Below, piece by piece: positions 31,975-41,136 of a stretch of 64,000 nt of DNA; the first letter of the stretch is position 1; each line of letters opens with the position of its first letter. The notes beneath the pieces were generated by a model. The model was not told the DNA's origin. It made no database searches and saw only the letters and a program-made list of their open reading frames with translations. Position numbers and translations under genes: made by a program. Origin of the DNA: Burkholderia sp. USMB20 (GTDB lineage: Bacteria > Pseudomonadota > Gammaproteobacteria > Burkholderiales > Burkholderiaceae); NCBI RefSeq assembly GCF_000949135.2, contig NZ_JTAN02000021.1:682001-746000 (forward strand). The letters are read 5' to 3'.

Positions 31975-32344
31975 GTCGAGTCGACTCCCTGGAATGACTT
32001 CGCGCGCGTCCGCCGGCGCGCCCGAATCGCTGCATGCCGGCCGAGTTGTCGGCCCGCGATACCGCCGAAACAGGCGGTGTACTACGTTCGATTGGATCAT
32101 TCGAACCCGCCGCGTTTCAGTGCGTCAACAGACCAATACATCCCGCCTGCGCGGCGGATCCGACATGCCGTTGACGATTCATCGCGCTTCCAATGAAGCG
32201 AATCGCGGAACGGTAGGCTCGCGAACCGAGTGCCGGTCTGCGACACGTATCATGGCCACCATGCGACGCGACCGTGCGCCGGGGCACCGCACCTGCGCGC
32301 CGGCCCCCCGGATCGTCCGCACTTCGCTCGTCCAGAATCCGTTC
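31975..32344. promoter_or_regulatory. Divergent EPS promoter region
   Basis: Separates the beta-helix gene (minus) and the GT2 gene (plus). It holds the two-block element (32212-32266), a dyad GTTCGA-N9-TCGAAC (32086-32106), and on the minus strand TTGACG (32128-32123) with TCGAAT (32104-32099) at 18-bp spacing, which overlaps that dyad and could drive the beta-helix gene. Confidence 0.5.
32212..32266 (+). promoter_or_regulatory. Two-block EPS promoter element, copy A
   Basis: Block 1 GGTAGGCTCGCGAAC (32212-32226) and block 2 (32246-32266, beginning CGTATCATGGCC and ending CCATGCGA) are separated by 19 nt. The same two blocks with the same 19-nt gap occur at 45305-45359 before the flippase gene: block 1 is identical (15/15) and block 2 matches 19/21, while the gap sequence differs. 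Block 2 holds TATCAT, a good -10, so block 1 would lie just upstream of the -35 position, as expected for an activator site. Confidence 0.7.
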
Positions 32345-33394
32345 ATGACCGACCTGACCATCGCAATCTGCAACTACAACCACGGCGCATACCTGCGCGA
32401 CGCGATCGATTCGGCGCTCTCGCAGGGCGCGCACGGTGTACGCGTGCTGGTCGTCGACGACGGTTCGACCGACGATTCGCGCGACATCATTCGCTCGTAC
32501 GGCGAGCGCGTGACGGCGGTGTTCCAGGAGAATCGCGGTCAGGTCGCCGCATACAACCGCGCGCTCGAACATGTCACGACGCGCTACGTGATCCTGCTCG
32601 ACGCTGACGACCTGCTCTATGCCGACGCCGCGGCCCGCGTGCTCGCCGCATTCGCGTCCGGCGACTTCGTGAAGGTGCATTTCCGGCTCGACGTGATCGC
32701 GCGGGACGGGGCGATGACCGGGGCCAGCGTGCCGCAGTCGGCCGTCGACACCGATTGCGGCCGCCTGTTGCGCGCGGGCTGGCTGTACCCGTCGCCGCCC
32801 GCATCGGGCAACGCGTATCGGGTCGATGCGCTCAAGCGCATCTTTCCGGTACCCGTCACCCCGGACAACCTGCATGGCGCGGATTTCTATGCGATCTACG
32901 GTATCGCGTTGCTCGGTGCCGTACACATGATCGATGCAACGCTCGGCGGCTATCGCGTCCATCAGCAGCCGGGGACGCGCCCGTCCGCCGACACGCCGGC
33001 CCTCGCCCTCACCAATTCGGAAGACGCCGCGACGGGCGCGCTGAAAGCCGAACGCCGATGGGCGACGCTGCGCATGCTTGCCGGCACACGGCTGCACGAA
33101 GCATTGCCGATCGCGCCGCTCGACTTCGCGATCGAGAAGGCCCGCTTCGCAAGCACGCTCTATCACGCCCCACTCGTGCGGCGCTGGCGCTGGTTCCTGT
33201 GCGAATCCGGGCGCTACTGGCAAACCGTGCTGCGCAACCCGTTCTGGGGGCCCGCCAAGAAAGCGGCCGTGGCCGGGCTGTCGCTCGCATGCTTGCTGCC
33301 GTCGGCAACGCTCAGCAACCGTGCGATTCGCTATATCTCCAATCCGCTCGCGCGCGTGCGGAAGTCGTCCGGCCATCACGCCGACGCTCGATAG
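32345..33394 (+). CDS. Family 2 glycosyltransferase
   Basis: A cytosolic GT-A glycosyltransferase adding one sugar to the lipid-linked EPS repeat unit. The 349-aa protein starts MTDLTIAICNYNHGAYL, followed by VLVVDDGSTDDS and the metal-binding DADD in VILLDADDLLY. The acceptor part contains NLHGADFYAIYGIALLG. A C-terminal hydrophobic region (AVAGLSLACLLPSATL) may sit on the membrane. The start is the first ATG before the canonical first beta strand; a clear ribosome site is lacking. It is the first plus-strand gene after element A and is followed by 440 bp without a gene. Confidence 0.92.
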   Translation: MTDLTIAICNYNHGAYLRDAIDSALSQGAHGVRVLVVDDGSTDDSRDIIRSYGERVTAVFQENRGQVAAYNRALEHVTTRYVILLDADDLLYADAAARVLAAFASGDFVKVHFRLDVIARDGAMTGASVPQSAVDTDCGRLLRAGWLYPSPPASGNAYRVDALKRIFPVPVTPDNLHGADFYAIYGIALLGAVHMIDATLGGYRVHQQPGTRPSADTPALALTNSEDAATGALKAERRWATLRMLAGTRLHEALPIAPLDFAIEKARFASTLYHAPLVRRWRWFLCESGRYWQTVLRNPFWGPAKKAAVAGLSLACLLPSATLSNRAIRYISNPLARVRKSSGHHADAR

Positions 33395-33833
33395 CGTCGC
33401 CGAGTCGCGCCTTCGGTAAGCCATCGCACCCAGCGGGTCGCGCATGCGCTGCACAATGATCCGGACCAGTGGATTCACGCGCACTGACCGGATTTCGTCG
33501 TTGTCTCGTCTCCAGTCGTCGTAGTCGAACGCCGGTATCCGATGTTCGGAGGAATCGAGCCGACACGTAGAACGCGGCATTGATTCGTCACGCTGCGTCG
33601 TGTTCGGCACGCTCCGGCAACGTCGACCCGATATTCCATCGGCGGAAACCATCCGGCTGCCTCGTCAGCTCGAACAAGCGACTGCGACAGCAGGATCCAA
33701 TGGCCACGGCAGCCATGCATTTATCAATCAGGAATGCATAGTTTAACGAACTCGACACCGAGACAACACGATTCGCGGGCGGCTCATCGTCACGACGGGC
33801 GATGAATGTGCGATCGGATCGCTAGACCGAAAG
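33395..33833. other. Gene-free stretch before the GT4 pair
   Basis: No supportable ORF. An AT-richer segment (33705-33760) probably carries the promoter for the two downstream glycosyltransferases; the two-block element seen at 32212 is not present in recognisable form. Confidence 0.35.
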
Positions 33834-34982
33834 ATGACCCAAGAAAAGATCGTTCATATCGCCGAAGCGTTTGGTGGCGGCGTGCTTTCGATGCTGACCC
33901 ATCTCGCCAACCATGCCGCGGCGACCGGCGTCGACGTGACGGTTCTGCATTCGATCCGACCGGAAACCCCGACCGATTTTTCAACGCTATTCCTGCCTGA
34001 CGTGAAGCTCGTTTACGTCGACATGGCGCGCGAGGTGAGCGTCAAACAGGATCTGAGGAGCTTGCGTGCGCTGGTCCGGAACCTGCGCGACTGCAAGCCG
34101 ACCGCGATTCATCTGCACTCGTCGAAGGCCGGCGTGCTGGGGCGAATCGCCGCACGGATCGCCGCCCCGAATGCGAAGGTCCTCTACTCGCCGCACGGAC
34201 TCTCGTTCCTGCGCCGCGACGTGTCGCGCATGAAGCAGTACGCCTATCTGAGCTTCGAGCGCATCGCGGCGCACATCGGCGGAACCATCGTCGCGTGCTC
34301 CGGCAGCGAACTCGCCGAGATCCGGGGAAAGGTCCGGGCAAAGTCGGCAGTCCTGGTGGAAAACGGCGTCAATGCGGCGGAGATCCCACCGCGTCGAACG
34401 CGCGACGATCGCAAAGTCGTCATCGGGATGAGCGGCCGGGCGTCGTTCCAGAAAAATCATGAAGCATTCGTGCGCCTTGCCGACACGCTGCACGGCGCGG
34501 ACGTCGAGTTTCTCTGGATCGGCGGCGATGCCGCCGAGATTCCGGACCCCGGCCAGCGCCGGGCAGTCGTCTGCAGCGGCTGGGTCACCCGCGCACGCGC
34601 GCTCGCGCTGACGTCGGAACTGGATATCTACGTCCAGACCTCCCGATGGGAAGGCATGCCGGTCGCGTTGATCGAAGCGCAGGTCGCCGGCATACCGGCC
34701 GTGGTGACGGACGTCGTGGGCAATCGCGACGTGGTGATTCACGGCGTGACCGGCTATGTCGCGTCGAGCGCTGACGAGATGGCCGCATATCTGACCCTGC
34801 TGCGCGACGACCGACAGCTTCGCGAGGAAATGGGCGCGGCAGCCCGAAAACGGGCGATTCAGCGGTTTTCGATGAGCGCGATTTTCCGGCAGTGGAATGC
34901 GCTTTACGGACTCGATACCGAAGAGCCGCGTGTCGACACGCGCGACTTCAAGCCGGTTGCACCGGATCACGTCAAAGCCTGA
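33834..34982 (+). CDS. Family 4 glycosyltransferase (first)
   Basis: A 382-aa GT-B glycosyltransferase. The N-terminal domain begins VHIAEAFGGGVLSMLTHLA and has IHLHSSKAGVLGRIAA, typical of glycosyltransferases acting on polyprenyl-linked sugars (PF13439 type). The C-terminal donor domain shows GMSGRASFQKNHEAF and the EX7E-like pair in SRWEGMPVALIEAQVAGIPAVVTDV. It would use a nucleotide-sugar donor at the cytoplasmic face of the inner membrane. Followed after 27 bp by another GT4 gene, so the two are probably co-transcribed. Confidence 0.93.
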   Translation: MTQEKIVHIAEAFGGGVLSMLTHLANHAAATGVDVTVLHSIRPETPTDFSTLFLPDVKLVYVDMAREVSVKQDLRSLRALVRNLRDCKPTAIHLHSSKAGVLGRIAARIAAPNAKVLYSPHGLSFLRRDVSRMKQYAYLSFERIAAHIGGTIVACSGSELAEIRGKVRAKSAVLVENGVNAAEIPPRRTRDDRKVVIGMSGRASFQKNHEAFVRLADTLHGADVEFLWIGGDAAEIPDPGQRRAVVCSGWVTRARALALTSELDIYVQTSRWEGMPVALIEAQVAGIPAVVTDVVGNRDVVIHGVTGYVASSADEMAAYLTLLRDDRQLREEMGAAARKRAIQRFSMSAIFRQWNALYGLDTEEPRVDTRDFKPVAPDHVKA

Positions 34983-35009
34983 CTCCGATTTCGATATCTC
35001 CTTATTGAC

Positions 35010-36089
35010 ATGATCGCTTTCAAGAAACCGAAGCAACTCGTATACAACGGCCGCTTCACCACGCAGAAGACAACCGGCGTGCAGCGCGTCGCGCGCGAGC
35101 TGATCGCCGCATTGATCAAGTTTCAGCCGCAGGATCCGGTGACCGTGCTGGTGCCTCCGCAGCCCGGCGTCGAGGTAAGCGGTGCGAGGACGGTCAAGGT
35201 CGGTTTTTTCAAGGGCGTGGTCTGGGAACAGCTGGTGCTCCCGCTGTTCGCTCGCCGCGGACGCATCGTCAATCTCAGCAATTCGGCATCCATTTTCATC
35301 GGCAACCAGATCATCTACATGCACGATGCGGCGGTGTTCGACACGCCCGCGCATTTCTCCCGGCCATTTCGCGTGTGGTACCGGATCATGTTCTGGATCC
35401 TGGCGCGAACCTCCGTTTGCGTGCTGACCAACTCCTATTTCTCGCGGGATCGCCTCGCGCATCACTGCGGCGTCTCCGCGGAGAAGATCAGCGTCGTGCC
35501 GCTCGGTGCGGATCATCTCGATGCCCTGGAAGCGGACACGAGCGTGCTCGACAAGCATGCGCTGACGCACGGCCGCTTCGTGCTCGCGGTCAGCAGCATG
35601 AATCCGACCAAGAACTTCGGGCGGCTGATCGCGGCATTCCGGCAGATCGACGATCCGTCGGTCGATCTCGTCATCGTCGGCATGCAGAACGCCACCGTGT
35701 TCGGCAAGCAGGATCATCTCTCGGCATCCGAGCCGAACATCAAGTACGCGGGCTACATCAGCGACGAGCAATTGAAGGCGCTGTATCAGAACGCAGCGTG
35801 CTTCCTTTATCCGTCGATCTACGAAGGGTTCGGCATACCGCCTCTCGAGGCGATGCGCTACGGCTGTCCGGCGGTTGTCGGCAAATCGGCCGCACTGCCG
35901 GAAGTCTGTGCCGATGCGGCGCTGTACTGCGATCCGTATTCGCATGACGACATCGCGCAGAAATTGCGGAGCCTGCTCGATTCCGCCGAGCTCAGGGCCG
36001 AGCTCAAACGCAAGGGAAGCCTGCACGCGGAGAAATATCGCTGGAGCCGAAGCGCCGAGATGATGACGGAAATCTTCGAGAGTCTGTAA
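35010..36089 (+). CDS. Family 4 glycosyltransferase (second), mannosyltransferase-like
   Basis: A 359-aa GT-B enzyme. The N-terminal region has NGRFTTQKTTGVQRVARELI and WEQLVLPL, and the donor domain has VSSMNPTKNFGRLIAAF, then YPSIYEGFGIPPLEAM with the EX7E motif and GCPAVVGKSAALPEVC. This pattern is common among mannosyl- and rhamnosyltransferases, which fits the GDP-mannose enzyme in the same locus. It lies 27 bp after the first GT4 gene and is convergent with the acyltransferase gene. Confidence 0.93.
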   Translation: MIAFKKPKQLVYNGRFTTQKTTGVQRVARELIAALIKFQPQDPVTVLVPPQPGVEVSGARTVKVGFFKGVVWEQLVLPLFARRGRIVNLSNSASIFIGNQIIYMHDAAVFDTPAHFSRPFRVWYRIMFWILARTSVCVLTNSYFSRDRLAHHCGVSAEKISVVPLGADHLDALEADTSVLDKHALTHGRFVLAVSSMNPTKNFGRLIAAFRQIDDPSVDLVIVGMQNATVFGKQDHLSASEPNIKYAGYISDEQLKALYQNAACFLYPSIYEGFGIPPLEAMRYGCPAVVGKSAALPEVCADAALYCDPYSHDDIAQKLRSLLDSAELRAELKRKGSLHAEKYRWSRSAEMMTEIFESL

Positions 36090-36148
36090 GAGCAACTCCC
36101 GCATTCCGGCGCCGCAACGACGCCGGTGTGCTCCGCGAACTGCTCCGG

Positions 36149-37318
36149 TTACCCGACGTTGACCGGGTTGCCGGTCGCGGCCCGATGATTTCCGAACATG
36201 CGCTTGCCCAGATACGACCTGATCGGTTCTTCAACAAATTTCGCCAGGATGGCGGCGGACACGATCGAAAGAAACGCGGCGATCATCGCGGTTCGGACAA
36301 CGTGGATGTCGGCCTGTGGCGCATACGCGAACACCAGCCTTCCGATCGGATAGTGCACGCAATAAAGCGGATACGAGATCCAGCCGAGGAACGCGCTGAG
36401 CCTTGCAATCGTCTTGCCGCTGGGCGCGAGCATGGCCCCCCGGTAAACCAGCGCAGGTGCGACGAACAGCAGGATAGCCACTGAATACATCCCCTTGATC
36501 GACGACGGAAACGCGACGACCAGCAGGAAAACGACAAACAGCATGTAGTCGTTCTTCACGAGCCCGGCGACGAACCAATGCGGCCTGGCCGAGACACTAG
36601 CGTCATGCATCTTCCCGATCGCCACTCCCAGCAGGAACCCGTAGCCGACCCTGAAGAATCCGCCGATGAAATTATCGGCCGACCAACCCTGATTCAGGAT
36701 CACCGTCAACTTGTCGTTGTCGAGGCCCACGAGCCATCCATACACGACGAAGGCACCGAGGCTCGCATATGCCAGTCGCAGCAGACTCTGCGTCGTCATC
36801 TTGATCGCCGCGATCAGGACCACACTCGCGAACAGCTCGAAGAAGAGCGACCATGCGGGAGGGTTCAGAGGAAACACGCCCGGGTCGTCGACTGCCGGCA
36901 AGCCGTGATTCGCTGCGCCGACAAAGCCTGCCACTGAAAAACGACCGAGATACGGAACTAGAAAGTAGTTCTGGCCGGTGGCTGCCGCCAGGTTACCCAG
37001 CGAAAAGGCCGCCGACGAGTGCATACGCATGACGACGAGGCTCGCGAACCCGATCGTGAACCCGATGCATATCATCGGATACAGGCGCATCACGCGTCGC
37101 TTCAAATACTCGCCCCACCACGACTCCTGACGCAGTCTTTCGCCATAAGAGTAGGTCAGGATGAATCCACTCAGCATGAAAAAAACGTCTACCGAAAGAT
37201 ATGCACTCTGCAATATCGGAATCGGCAGGTCCTGAAGGAAATGCATGAACATCACGCTGATGGCTGCAATGCCGCGCAACCCGTCCAGAATTTCGAACTT
37301 CTGCTTGTGAGTAGCCAT
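36149..37318 (-). CDS. OafA-type acyltransferase 3 membrane protein
   Basis: An integral membrane O-acyltransferase that decorates the EPS, usually with acetyl. The 389-aa protein opens with FEILDGLRGIAAISVMFMHF, the family hallmark with the catalytic histidine, followed by VDVFFMLSGFILTYSYG and the RRVMRLYPM segment; about ten hydrophobic helices follow and the end is KFVEEPIRSYLGKRMFG. No SGNH extension is present. Start set at the ATG at 37318 (MATHKQK); upstream in-frame sequence is noise. It is the last gene of the minus-strand wza-wzc-wzy run, after a gap of 128 bp. Confidence 0.93.
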   Translation of the reverse strand: MATHKQKFEILDGLRGIAAISVMFMHFLQDLPIPILQSAYLSVDVFFMLSGFILTYSYGERLRQESWWGEYLKRRVMRLYPMICIGFTIGFASLVVMRMHSSAAFSLGNLAAATGQNYFLVPYLGRFSVAGFVGAANHGLPAVDDPGVFPLNPPAWSLFFELFASVVLIAAIKMTTQSLLRLAYASLGAFVVYGWLVGLDNDKLTVILNQGWSADNFIGGFFRVGYGFLLGVAIGKMHDASVSARPHWFVAGLVKNDYMLFVVFLLVVAFPSSIKGMYSVAILLFVAPALVYRGAMLAPSGKTIARLSAFLGWISYPLYCVHYPIGRLVFAYAPQADIHVVRTAMIAAFLSIVSAAILAKFVEEPIRSYLGKRMFGNHRAATGNPVNVG

Positions 37319-37446
37319 GAAAGGTAGTGGCTCCGGGAAATATTGATTTTTGGGACCCGGCAATCTACAAAGTGGTCGCATGCCCCGTACCGCACGACCC
37401 TTGCTGTTATCGCGACAAGACCGGATCGACGTCCGTGGCCCGATTC

Positions 37447-38808
37447 TCAGGCGACGGCACGCCCGCCTCCATCTCCACCGGATCCGGCGCCGGCGGCATC
37501 GGGCGCAGCACATGCCCGAGCTTTTGCGAACCAGTGGAACACGGCGATCAGCAGTACGACCGGCACGAAATTCCGCCCGCTGAACAGATTCGGGGTCCGC
37601 ATGATTTCCATTACCGACACGAACAACACCGCGTGTGCGCAGCACCAGAACCCGTTCCCGCTCCGCCAGCCCGCATAACTGCGACCCACCACCCAGCCGA
37701 GCACGAGTGCGTCGAACAGGCCGAACCAGCCCCACTCGTAGAAGTGGACGAAAATCCCCGACGGGTTATTGAACTCCGGATCGGCGTAGCCGTTCAGGAA
37801 CAGGTTGATGCTGTCGCCCGAGTCGAGCCACGGCTGCAACGTCGCTCCGATGATCGGGAAGCGCAGCAGCCAGTCGAACGTGAACATCGGGTGGCCCTGG
37901 TCCCAGCCCAGCACACTCAGTATTCCCGCGCCGTTGTTCAACGACGTCGAGTAGTACAGACCCAGGCGTTCGAGCGCGAAATCGAACAGGTTGTCGTAGA
38001 TGTTGACGTAATAGGCTTCCCACGACCGGTTGTACTCGTTGGCGATGAACAGCCCGAACAACAGCGGGATCGCCGCATACGGACCGAGCGTCAACAACCT
38101 CGAATACCTGCCGCCGAGCCGGAATCGAACGACCATGAGCGCAAGCGGCATCATCATTTCAATCAGCGCAAGCCGCTCGGCGAAGATGAAGCTGCGCAGC
38201 AGCGTCAGCGCCGCGAGCACGGCAAAGTAGATCTTGTAGCGATTCAGTCCCTTTACCGGTGTCCTGAACACATAGAAATACAGTACGACGTACGGTGCGG
38301 TCGCCTGCGTGAACGTGCTGAGGCCCGTAATGCGCCCTTTCAGATCGAGCATGTCGTACGCATTCGCTTCGCCCCGGACGAACGCGACCAGCAGTGCCGG
38401 ATGCGTGACGATGCCGCTCAACAACAGGGCATAGCCGAACAGAGCGAGCGCGAACACGAAATCGAGCACGCGAGGCGACAGTTCGACTGTGGCGGGCGGC
38501 GGACCCCGCCGCGTCTGCACTTCGGTCGTCGCGAGCCATGCCGTGGCCATCACCACCACCAGGAACAGCGCGCCGACGAACGCGTAGTAGCCGTCGAAGT
38601 AGATCCGCGCAATCGACTTCTGGTCGCCCAGCAGGCTGAGCGACAGCAATCCATACAGCGGCAGGATGAACATCAGCACGAGGCGTGCCGGGTCCTCCCA
38701 CCAATATCCCGTATACCCGCCCGCGGGACCGCGCACGCGCGCCATCCGGCGCATCGTCGCCGGGCCCTGTCGCGGCCCGGCCCCTGCTCCGCCCGCTCGC
38801 CAGTTCAT
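37447..38808 (-). CDS. Wzy-like EPS polymerase / membrane protein
   Basis: A 453-aa polytopic inner-membrane protein with about 11-12 helices (for example LVLMFILPLYGLLSLSLLG and YAFVGALFLVVVMATAW) and a large periplasmic-type loop in the second half (NEYNRSWEAYYVNIYDNLFDF through FNNPSGIFVHFYEWGWFGLF). Its place directly after the Wzc gene (ATGA overlap) and its topology fit the polymerase that joins repeat units. Wzy proteins have little sequence conservation, so the call rests mainly on topology and context. The C-terminal tail is Ala/Gly-rich and cytoplasmic. Confidence 0.8.
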   Translation of the reverse strand: MNWRAGGAGAGPRQGPATMRRMARVRGPAGGYTGYWWEDPARLVLMFILPLYGLLSLSLLGDQKSIARIYFDGYYAFVGALFLVVVMATAWLATTEVQTRRGPPPATVELSPRVLDFVFALALFGYALLLSGIVTHPALLVAFVRGEANAYDMLDLKGRITGLSTFTQATAPYVVLYFYVFRTPVKGLNRYKIYFAVLAALTLLRSFIFAERLALIEMMMPLALMVVRFRLGGRYSRLLTLGPYAAIPLLFGLFIANEYNRSWEAYYVNIYDNLFDFALERLGLYYSTSLNNGAGILSVLGWDQGHPMFTFDWLLRFPIIGATLQPWLDSGDSINLFLNGYADPEFNNPSGIFVHFYEWGWFGLFDALVLGWVVGRSYAGWRSGNGFWCCAHAVLFVSVMEIMRTPNLFSGRNFVPVVLLIAVFHWFAKARACAAPDAAGAGSGGDGGGRAVA

Positions 38809-41078
38809 GACGCCCGTTCCACCCGTTGCCGCGGCGCCATCGCCTCTGCATATCCGGACGCGGCCTGATGCGTGTTCGTATCCGCATAGCCGTAGTCGTA
38901 CCGTCCCGGCGCGCCCTTGTAATCGTTCAGGACCACGCCGCGCACGTCGATATGCGCGTGTTCGAGCCGTCGTGCGCTTTCGTCGAGTTCCGCCAGTGTC
39001 GTCACGCCGCTGCGCGCGACGAGGAACACGGTTCCCGCGAGGCGGCCGAGCACAAGCGCATCGGCCACCGGCAGCAACGGCGGGCCGTCGATCACGACCA
39101 TGTCGTAGCGCGATGCGACCTGCTCGATCAGTTCGGCGAGCGCGGGCTGCAGCAGCAGCTCGCCCGGATCGGGCACGACGCTGCCCATCGCGATGAAATC
39201 GAGGCCCGGCACGATGCCGCGCTTGATCGCCTCGTCGAGCCGGTGGGTGCCAGCCACCACGTCCGACAGGCCCGGTGCGCGGCTGTAGCGGAATCGTTCG
39301 TGCAGCGACCCCTTGCGCAGGTCGGCATCGATCAGCAGGACTCGCCGTTTCGCCGCGCCGACGAGCGACGCGATATTCGCGGCGACGAACGACTTGCCGA
39401 CACCCGTCGTCGGCCCGGAAATCAACACGACGGGATTCGACGCGTGCGGCATCGACAGTTGCAGTGCCGCACGGAAATTGCGCAGGCTTTCGAGCGCCGC
39501 GTCCTGCACGGCGACGGGCGGCACCGGCGCGCGCGCGCCGCGCCGTCCGGCCTTCGAGCCCAGCTCCGCTTGCGCCACGCCCGGGCTGTGCGGCACGGTC
39601 GCGAACACCGGCAGTCCCGTCGTCCATTCGATTTCCTCGGCATCGCCGATCGTGCCGACGATGCGCTGCCGGACGATCACGATTGCCGCGCCTGCCAGCA
39701 GGCCCACCATCAGCAGGGCGATCACGGCGACCCCGCGATGCGGGCCGATCGGCTGCTCGGCGACCTTCGCCGTATCGACGATCCGCACGGTGCCGGTCTT
39801 GCTGGCCCGCGCGAGGATCATCTGCTGGCGTGTGTTGAGCAGGTTCGTGTACAGCGCCGTGTCGACGGCCACGTCGCGCTGCAACTGCAGCACGCCCTGT
39901 TCGACGGTCGGCAGTTGCTGGATCTGCTTGCGTGTCGTGTCGAGCGAACGCTGCGCGTCGGAGAGCTGAGCATCGACGGCCACCACGGCCGGATGCTTCG
40001 GCATGAAGCGCGTCAGCAATTCCTCGCGCCGCTGCTGCAGCGTCTGCACGCGCGTCTCGATGTCGACCGACTGCTGGCGCAACGCCAGCGCCTCGTCGCT
40101 CGTATTGACCGTCCCGTGCGAGGCCCGGAACGCGTTGAAGCGGCTTTCCGCCTTTTCGAGCTGCGCCTTGAGCTGCGGCAACTGGGCGTCCATGAAGCGG
40201 ATCAGCTTGTCGGCCGCCTCGGACTTGCGCTGCGTGTTCTGCGCCAGGTATGCGTCGCCGATCGCGTTCAGCACACGGCTGTCGTGCACGGGATCGGTGC
40301 CGTCAAGCGTCACGCCGACCATGTTCGACTGCTTGCCGCGCTCCGAGATCAGCGCGTTCTTCTGCAGCCAGGCCGTCGCCTCCTCGTCGCTGTAGCGCGT
40401 CAGGTCGAAGCGTGCGCCGGGCTTGCCGGCCACGCCGCGCACGAAGATGTCGAGCGGCCCCTGCGGCGTCTCGACATGTAGCGGCTGCCCGATGCGGCCC
40501 TGCCATGCCGGCCCCTTGCGGCCGAACCAGCCCGTACGCTGCAGCGTGTAGGCGCCATCGTCGCCGACGGTCAGCGCGAACCGCTTGCCGAGCAGGCGCT
40601 TCGGCACGTCGAAGGTCGGCACGTCGATGCGCTCGGTGCCGTACACATAGCCGCCCGGCAACGGCGACGACAGCCCGTCGGCCGCGTTCACGAACCGCCA
40701 GCCGATCAGCGGCAGGTAATGCGGCCGGGCGTCGACGGCCAGATTGGTGCTGTCGATCGCGCGATCGAGCACCGCGCGGGATTTCAGCACTTCGATCTCG
40801 GTCGACGCATCCGTCTTCAGGTCGAATACCGACGACGGATCACCGGTCGGCGACGTCGATTTCGAGTCGGTCGGGCTTTGCTCGACCTGGAACAGGATGT
40901 CGGTCCGGTAGACGGGGGCCGCACACAGCGCATACACGGCGCCAACGAGCGCGCCCGCGAGCGCCGTGCCCAGGATCAGGCGCCGGCCGCCGTACAGCAT
41001 GCCCCAGTAGCGGCGCACCGGATAGGACGGCCGCAGGGCGGGCCCGCTGTGCGGGTCGGGCAGGGTCGAGGAAGTCAT
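38805..41078 (-). CDS. Wzc-type polysaccharide co-polymerase and tyrosine autokinase
   Basis: Inner-membrane BY-kinase that controls chain length and export of EPS. The 757-aa protein has an N-terminal Wzz domain between two helices (RLILGTALAGALVGAVYAL and GVAVIALLMVGLLAGAAIVIV), a long periplasmic coiled coil with a GNVR-like end (NTRQQMILARASKTGTVRIVD), and a cytosolic kinase: Walker A GPTTGVGKS (about 554), Walker A' VLLIDADLRKGS (about 578) and Walker B MVVIDGPPLLP (about 660). The C-terminus carries a tyrosine cluster (YKGAPGRYDYGYAD) used for autophosphorylation. It follows the Wza gene by 58 bp. A dedicated low-molecular-weight tyrosine phosphatase is not in the locus. Confidence 0.95.
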   Translation of the reverse strand: MTSSTLPDPHSGPALRPSYPVRRYWGMLYGGRRLILGTALAGALVGAVYALCAAPVYRTDILFQVEQSPTDSKSTSPTGDPSSVFDLKTDASTEIEVLKSRAVLDRAIDSTNLAVDARPHYLPLIGWRFVNAADGLSSPLPGGYVYGTERIDVPTFDVPKRLLGKRFALTVGDDGAYTLQRTGWFGRKGPAWQGRIGQPLHVETPQGPLDIFVRGVAGKPGARFDLTRYSDEEATAWLQKNALISERGKQSNMVGVTLDGTDPVHDSRVLNAIGDAYLAQNTQRKSEAADKLIRFMDAQLPQLKAQLEKAESRFNAFRASHGTVNTSDEALALRQQSVDIETRVQTLQQRREELLTRFMPKHPAVVAVDAQLSDAQRSLDTTRKQIQQLPTVEQGVLQLQRDVAVDTALYTNLLNTRQQMILARASKTGTVRIVDTAKVAEQPIGPHRGVAVIALLMVGLLAGAAIVIVRQRIVGTIGDAEEIEWTTGLPVFATVPHSPGVAQAELGSKAGRRGARAPVPPVAVQDAALESLRNFRAALQLSMPHASNPVVLISGPTTGVGKSFVAANIASLVGAAKRRVLLIDADLRKGSLHERFRYSRAPGLSDVVAGTHRLDEAIKRGIVPGLDFIAMGSVVPDPGELLLQPALAELIEQVASRYDMVVIDGPPLLPVADALVLGRLAGTVFLVARSGVTTLAELDESARRLEHAHIDVRGVVLNDYKGAPGRYDYGYADTNTHQAASGYAEAMAPRQRVERAS

Positions 41079-41136
41079 ACGGCATCAGTCCCGTAGGCGC
41101 GACGCGCGGTCGCGATGACGAAATGGGTCATGAGGG

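Noticed and set aside
33475-33720. Minus-strand ORF between glycosyltransferase genes
   Set aside because: No domain, no ribosome site, residue use unlike neighbours.
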